DNA of 64,000 nucleotides from Ursus arctos (Eukaryota > Chordata > Mammalia > Carnivora > Ursidae): NCBI RefSeq assembly GCF_023065955.2, contig NW_026622997.1:20130001-20194000 (forward strand), in the 5' to 3' direction. The notes under the pieces were generated by a model that saw only the letters and a program-made list of their open reading frames with translations, did no database searches and had not been told where the DNA came from. The position numbers and the translations under genes are program-made. Below, piece after piece: positions 59,691 to 64,000 of this stretch. Each line of letters starts with the position of its first letter. The first letter of the stretch is position 1.

Positions 59691-60430
59691 AAGAAACATG
59701 CATTTGGGCTTCAGAGAGAAAACAGGTTGGACCAGCACCAGAGGATATCCAGGGACGCCATTTAGGGAACATGTATCACATCCCAAACCACCCCCTCCCT
59801 GCTGACCCACCAGCCCAAGTTCAGACCTTGAGGCCAGACTTCCCCAAAGCTCAATACCTAAGAAAACCGCTTACGAGCACCTGCTCAAAGAGCTCTCTCC
59901 ACGGAAGAGGGGAAACAGGACAGGAGCAGGGTAGCAGTGAGCCTCTCCAGTCTAATGTGGATGAAAATCAGACCCCAACCTTTCGCCAGGCCTGAAACTC
60001 CTGACTGATTGCTCAGACCCAAGGGACGGAGGCTGCCCAGAGAGCCAACACAGTTCCCACGGTGGGGGCCCCCCCGAGAGGAACACGGGTCAGCAGGAGA
60101 GGGTGGAGATACCTAAAGGTAGGGAGAGGAGACTCTAGGAACCTGGCCCAGATTGGGTGAAGGGCAAAGAGTGAGGAGCAGGTGGGAGGAGAGGGAAGGG
60201 GCCCCTTGGCGGTAAGCAAGCACAGGGTTTCAACGGGGAACAGTTCCCAAGGAAAGCTGTGGGCAGAGGAGCCTGCCCAGCAAAGCCGCTGGCCGGTGCA
60301 GAATGTGAGCTCCCTTCCAGGTTGGCCCCGGGTACAATCACAGAAGAGACGAGAGATGTCCTGTAAAACCCTGAACTTCCACACACCAAAAAGTAATACA
60401 ATCGAAGGAAAAGAAAATCAGACCTGGGAA
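59691..60430. other. Unique sequence, nothing recognised
   Basis: Relatively GC-rich. The 123-codon minus frame at 60013-60384 has overlapping frames on both strands and no motif. No CpG island. Confidence 0.4.
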
Positions 60431-60623
60431 ACTGGCCGCAGCGAATGGGATTTTAAAAAGACCCAGATCTAGAACACAGGAAGTGCTCATCTACACCGAT
60501 TAGAAAGTATCGAGATTTCCATTTGTGAACTGTGCAGAAGAAAATTAGCAAATAAACATATATGGAAATGTGCTATCTCTGAGAGGGATCAAAGGAATGC
60601 AAAGTTTAAAACCAAGAAGTCTA

Positions 60624-60834
60624 GGGGCATCTGGGTGGCTCGGTTGGTTAAGCGTCCGCCTTTGGCTCAGGTCATGATCCTAGGGTCCTGGGATCGAGCC
60701 CCGCATCGGGCTCTCTGCTCAATGGGGAGCCTGCTTCTCTCTCTCCCTCTGCCTTTCCCCCTGCTTGTGCTCTCTCTCTCTCTCTCTCTCTCACATGAAT
60801 AAATAAAATCTTAAAAAAATAAAAATAAAAAAAT
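60624..60834 (+). mobile_element. Can-SINE, full length
   Basis: Head 'ggggcatctgggtggctcgg', C/T tract with (CT)n and a long A/T tail. Perfect 16-bp duplication AAAACCAAGAAGTCTA (60608-60623 and 60835-60850). Confidence 0.96.
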
Positions 60835-61073
60835 AAAACCAAGAAGTCTATTAACGTATCCAAAAAAGAATAGGTCCCACAATCAGGTTGGAGGCAGGAC
60901 ACATTCATGTATCATTAGTAACAATGGGAATAAGTACAGGCCTTTTAGAAAGCAATTCAGAGCCACTCCCCCCACCGTGGTAGTTTGCGTAAGCCTTCTG
61001 TTGTGACTGTACTCTAAGTAAATACTTAAGTGCTCAAAGATATTCACTGCTGCTTTATAACAGTAAACAAGTA

Positions 61074-61306
61074 GGGGCGTCTGGGTGGCTCAGTCAGTCA
61101 AGCATCCAATTCTTGATTTCAGCTCAGGTCATGATCTCAGGGTCCCTGGATCGAGCCCTGCGTCAGGCTCTGTGCTCCGTGGAAGAGTCTGCTTGAGATT
61201 CTCTTTCTTCCTCTCCCTCTGTCCCTCCCCACTGTGCTCTCTCTCTCTCTAAGAAATAAATCTTTAAAAAAAAACAGTAATTTTTTTTTAATAATAAAAA
61301 TTTTAA
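61074..61306 (+). mobile_element. Can-SINE, full length, irregular tail
   Basis: Head 'ggggcgtctgggtggctcag'. The tail contains 'aacagtaattttttttt' and AATAATAAAAATTTT before the repeated flank ATAACAGTAAA (61057-61067 and 61308-61318), so either the tail grew or an AT tract was added at insertion. Confidence 0.93.
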
Positions 61307-61869
61307 AATAACAGTAAATAACTAGAAACTATGCAAATGTCTACATAGAATACAACACTAGACTAAGGTAAAACAACTTGATAGAATAGTGCATAATCCT
61401 TGCAAATGATGATTGTAAAATCTAGGTTACAGACGAGAATTTTTATACTAAATGGAAGAAAAGCAAAACTGAAAAAAGTTATGTGTTAAATTATCAAGAA
61501 CCAGGAGACAACACACAGAGGTGAATGTGATTTATGGACTGGGATGGTGGGATAAAAGGGGAACTTTGACTTTTATTGGTTTTTTTTTTTTTTATTGTTG
61601 TGATATTAGGCAACAGATACTTGAAATGTAGTATTTTTATCAATCACACTCTCGATCAGTGGAGAACATCATGCCTGAATCAGTGGAGGGAGGGCGCTCA
61701 GCCCTTCCCAAGTTGCAAAGGCCCACCTGGGATTCAAACCCTGAATACAAGGGGTTCTGAAGGACTCCTCCTACCTACCTACCTTCAAACACACAGCTCT
61801 TTCCTTTGCTTTCACTTTTTCCCCCAGTTCTTAAATTCTATGCCTTCCCCTTCTTTTTTTGCTTATGTA

Positions 61870-62050
61870 TTGAGATCACACCATACGCAATATATGTGGC
61901 CAATGCTCATTTGATCCCTCCAACAATCCTGTAAGACAGATGTTGTCATCATGCCCATTTCACAGATGAGGACATCGAGGATCACTGACTCAGGAAATGT
62001 GGCCTGGGTCACACACCTCAGGAGCCAGAGCCGGAATTCTAAGCTCAACC
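61870..62050 (-). repeat. MIR
   Basis: 'ccaatgctcatttgatccctccaacaatcctgtaagacagatg', 'catttcacagatgaggacatcgaggatcactgactcagg', 'ggtcacacacctcaggagccagagccggaattctaa' follow antisense MIR. Confidence 0.68.
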
Positions 62051-62749
62051 TACCCTTGCCATTCCAAGCGCTTGCTGGCAACCAACCTAAGAACTGCTTC
62101 TTCCCTTCCCTTCTGCCTGCAAAACAACAGAACACTCTGATTTGTCCCCTCTTCTGTTTGTACTAGCTGCCTAAAGAAACCAGTCAAACGGTAGTGAATC
62201 AAGAGACATCCTATGAACTGCTTATAAATTAACCAAGAAGATAAGGGAACGCGGCACACGGATTGGAAACACTGAGGCAGAACAGAAAAGGAATCACCTC
62301 GAGACTCCACCCTGCACATGCAGGTAGAACCAAGTGACATCAGGAGGATTTCTACTTGCAAATTAAAAGCAGAATATGACCCTAGATACTACTGCAAGGA
62401 GAGCAGGGCTCCTGCACGCTCCTTGCAAAAATCAATTCCGCAATTAGCTGAGAGATTCCTTCCAGTCATAACGCAGCCGCTCCAGAAACGGCTGGTGTGT
62501 AGGGCATGGTAGCAAGAACAGTAAGAAGGGACAGAAGAAGTCTTAAGGTATGAAACTAATCTAGATAGGGTGATAAATGATTGTAGGCACTGCTTCTGAC
62601 ATACTCTATAAATAATGACACAATAATAGCTAAAAATGTAAATTCTAATTAAATACAAAACCTAACAAAGTCAAACAACAGCAAATGATGTTTGACAGAG
62701 CAAAGGTCTTAGGGGAGCCAAGAGGAAGAATTACAAGAAAATCTATTCG
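62051..62749. other. Unique sequence, nothing recognised
   Basis: No exon or transposon recognised. Opposing frames at 62050-62361 and 62318-62512. Confidence 0.4.
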
Positions 62750-62930
62750 TGGAACTGCACAGTGTTAGAGAAGGGGCCTGAGCCATCGGGTCCTTCACCA
62801 CCTTGTTCACTGTAGATGGGGAAACTGAGGCCCTGCAAGGGAGAATGAGCATCCCCAGTCACCTTGCAGCAGGTCAGGAACCAGAAAGTCACTCCCCAAA
62901 CTAGCAGTTTGGTCTCCCCTGTAGCTACCC
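62750..62930 (-). repeat. MIR/MIR3-like relic
   Basis: 'ggggcctgagccatcgggtccttc', 'gtagatggggaaactgaggccctgcaagggagaatgagcatccccagtcaccttgcagcaggtcagg' follow the antisense MIR3-type order. Confidence 0.55.
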
Positions 62931-64000
62931 TCTCTCCGCCTTGTCCTGGAAAGCTCCTCCATTTGAAATCATATTTTTTAAAAGCGCATTAAGCATTCTA
63001 TAAATATTAAATTCCTTTTTAATAATTTTCAAATGCACAGGGGCACATTTTAAAAAGAGACCTGGTTTTGATTTCTTTCGGAAAATTGCACACCGTTCAG
63101 TGTTTAACCTCGTATTGAGTGAAATATTAACAGGCCATATAATGGTTTCAGTGTTCCTTCAGTAAAACTAAACAGGATTCGAAAAACATATCCCCCAGGC
63201 CTACAGTGGAGTTTCTGGAGCACACATTAAACTCCACGCTCTGCTCTACAAGCCCATCACTGTTAAGTAACTCATCAGAAAATAAAGAGGGAATTACCAA
63301 AGGGGAATTGCCAAGCAATTAGTTCTCTGAAGCAGATGACATGCAACTGCTGTAGGGAGGAGCTTCCCGGTTAGTCATATGTCAGAGTCAGAGCCTCCTA
63401 ATCTGTAAATAAAAATGCATCACATATGATTACAGCTGGGATGTAGGCTGGGGCTGCCAGGCTAGCGCACAGATAGTAAATCCCAAGTCCTCCTGAGTTC
63501 TGCGTGTCTATAAAGTGAGAGACGCTCAAGGCATATTTTTTTTTAAATCCTGTGATTTTCATTCCACATAAGAAAGACAGACTGGTCTCCCCCAAGCAGG
63601 CTAAGAGAAAAGTGATCTTTATCCTTTCTCTATCAGTCTGACGTGAGCCGGTTAAAGATCCATCCACTGGTCCAGAGGAGGAGAGCAAACGAGAGACCGG
63701 GAGGGGTGGGGGTGGGAGGGGACAGGAGACCCAGGCTTCCCAGTGGTCACCCCACCCCAGGCATGCCCTCCTTTCCCGGCACGTTTTGTTCTTAGAGCTG
63801 GCATCCGCTGCCAGCCCACCACCTAGCAAACTGGAGCGATGAACTGTCTATCTGCCAAATCTTGCAAGCTGAGCAATGACCCAGGGGAAGCTCTTGGGGG
63901 AGTCAAAAGTTCGTCTCCCTGGGACTCTTGATGCCGAACCGTGTTTGGAGCCCAACCGAAGCCAATCCTCGGAAACACAGATAAGCATATTGCCACTGTC
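62931..64000. other. Unique sequence, candidate conserved block
   Basis: 62970-63180 is AT-rich with words such as TATAAATATTAAATTCC and TTTTTAATAATTTTC and no repeats, the look of conserved non-coding DNA. A 143-codon minus frame (63398-63829) is longest in the window but has no recognised domain and ends in the G/C-skewed tract. Confidence 0.4.
63699..63721 (+). other. G-quadruplex motif
   Basis: Five G-runs (3, 4, 5, 3 and 4 G's) separated by single A or T bases. Single-base loops make this the strongest G-quadruplex candidate in the window. Confidence 0.85.

Larger units (their letters stand above)
60430..61600 (+). mobile_element. Old L1 3' end (L1M-type) with two SINEs inside
   Basis: 'atctacaccgattagaaagtatcg', 'tttagaaagcaattcag', 'gtgctcaaagatattcactgctgctttataacagtaa', 'actatgcaaatgtctacatagaatac', 'aatgatgattgtaaaatc', 'ctgggatggtgggataaaagggg' and the T-rich end match the terminal ORF2/3' UTR of old L1s. 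SINEs at 60624 and 61074 split it. All frames are broken. Confidence 0.68.

Noticed and set aside
3884..61306. tRNA genes suggested by A/B-box-like motifs
   Set aside because: All such motifs are in the tRNA-derived heads of Can-SINEs, none folds as an isolated tRNA, and all are followed by SINE bodies.
63398..63829. 143-codon minus-strand open frame, the longest
   Set aside because: Runs through the G-rich tract on the opposite strand, has no recognisable domain, and shows no exon boundary.

Overview
The window reads as mammalian nuclear DNA from a carnivoran, most likely a bear (Ursidae). The main evidence is 23 copies of the carnivoran tRNA-derived SINE (Can-SINE/SINEC). These share a tRNA-like head, a C/T-rich tract and an AAATAAAATCTT tail, and most have visible target-site duplications. 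Several carry the 'cagtcgttaag ... cagggcgtgatcccggc' variant that I associate from memory with giant panda and bear genomes. A pinniped is a possible alternative. No species call can be made without a search.

I can support no protein-coding exon, RNA gene, CpG-island promoter or CRISPR array. The longest open frames are about 130-143 codons. They either lie inside SINE/L1 sequence or look like chance frames. The window is therefore an intron or an intergenic stretch, and its readable content is a layered record of retrotransposition.

Layout. 1-9.1 kb: mostly unique sequence, two SINEs, AC/TG microsatellites, and an old MIR-like copy split by a hAT-like element. 8-9.5 kb: a 44-bp non-transposon sequence present twice. 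9.1-14.5 kb: MIR, L2 and SINE copies, plus a young truncated L1 3' end with a SINE inserted in its own target duplication. 14.5-23.7 kb: largely unique, with old MIR/L2/L1 relics. 23.7-29.4 kb: one old L1 on the + strand covering much of ORF2 and the 3' UTR, carrying five complete SINEs, a back-to-back inverted SINE pair, a Tigger-like DNA element and an L1 scrap. A perfect 60-bp tandem duplication lies at the inverted SINE pair. 29.4-40 kb: unique sequence with MER5A-like and other hAT-like elements, MIR, and an L2 split by an MLT1-type solo LTR. 40-52.7 kb: scattered SINEs and MIR around a 5-kb SINE-free block. 52.7-58.6 kb: SINE-free unique sequence. 58.6-64 kb: SINEs, an L2, an old L1 3' end with two SINEs, MIR relics and a strong G-quadruplex motif near the right end.

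No genes work together here. The interactions visible are between mobile elements: L1-type target-primed insertion moved the SINEs, and A-rich tails and old L1s served repeatedly as landing sites. I found no undescribed functional system. The best leads are structural: the SINE-pair duplication, the shared L1/SINE target, the 44-bp orphan duplicate and the orientation bias of the elements.
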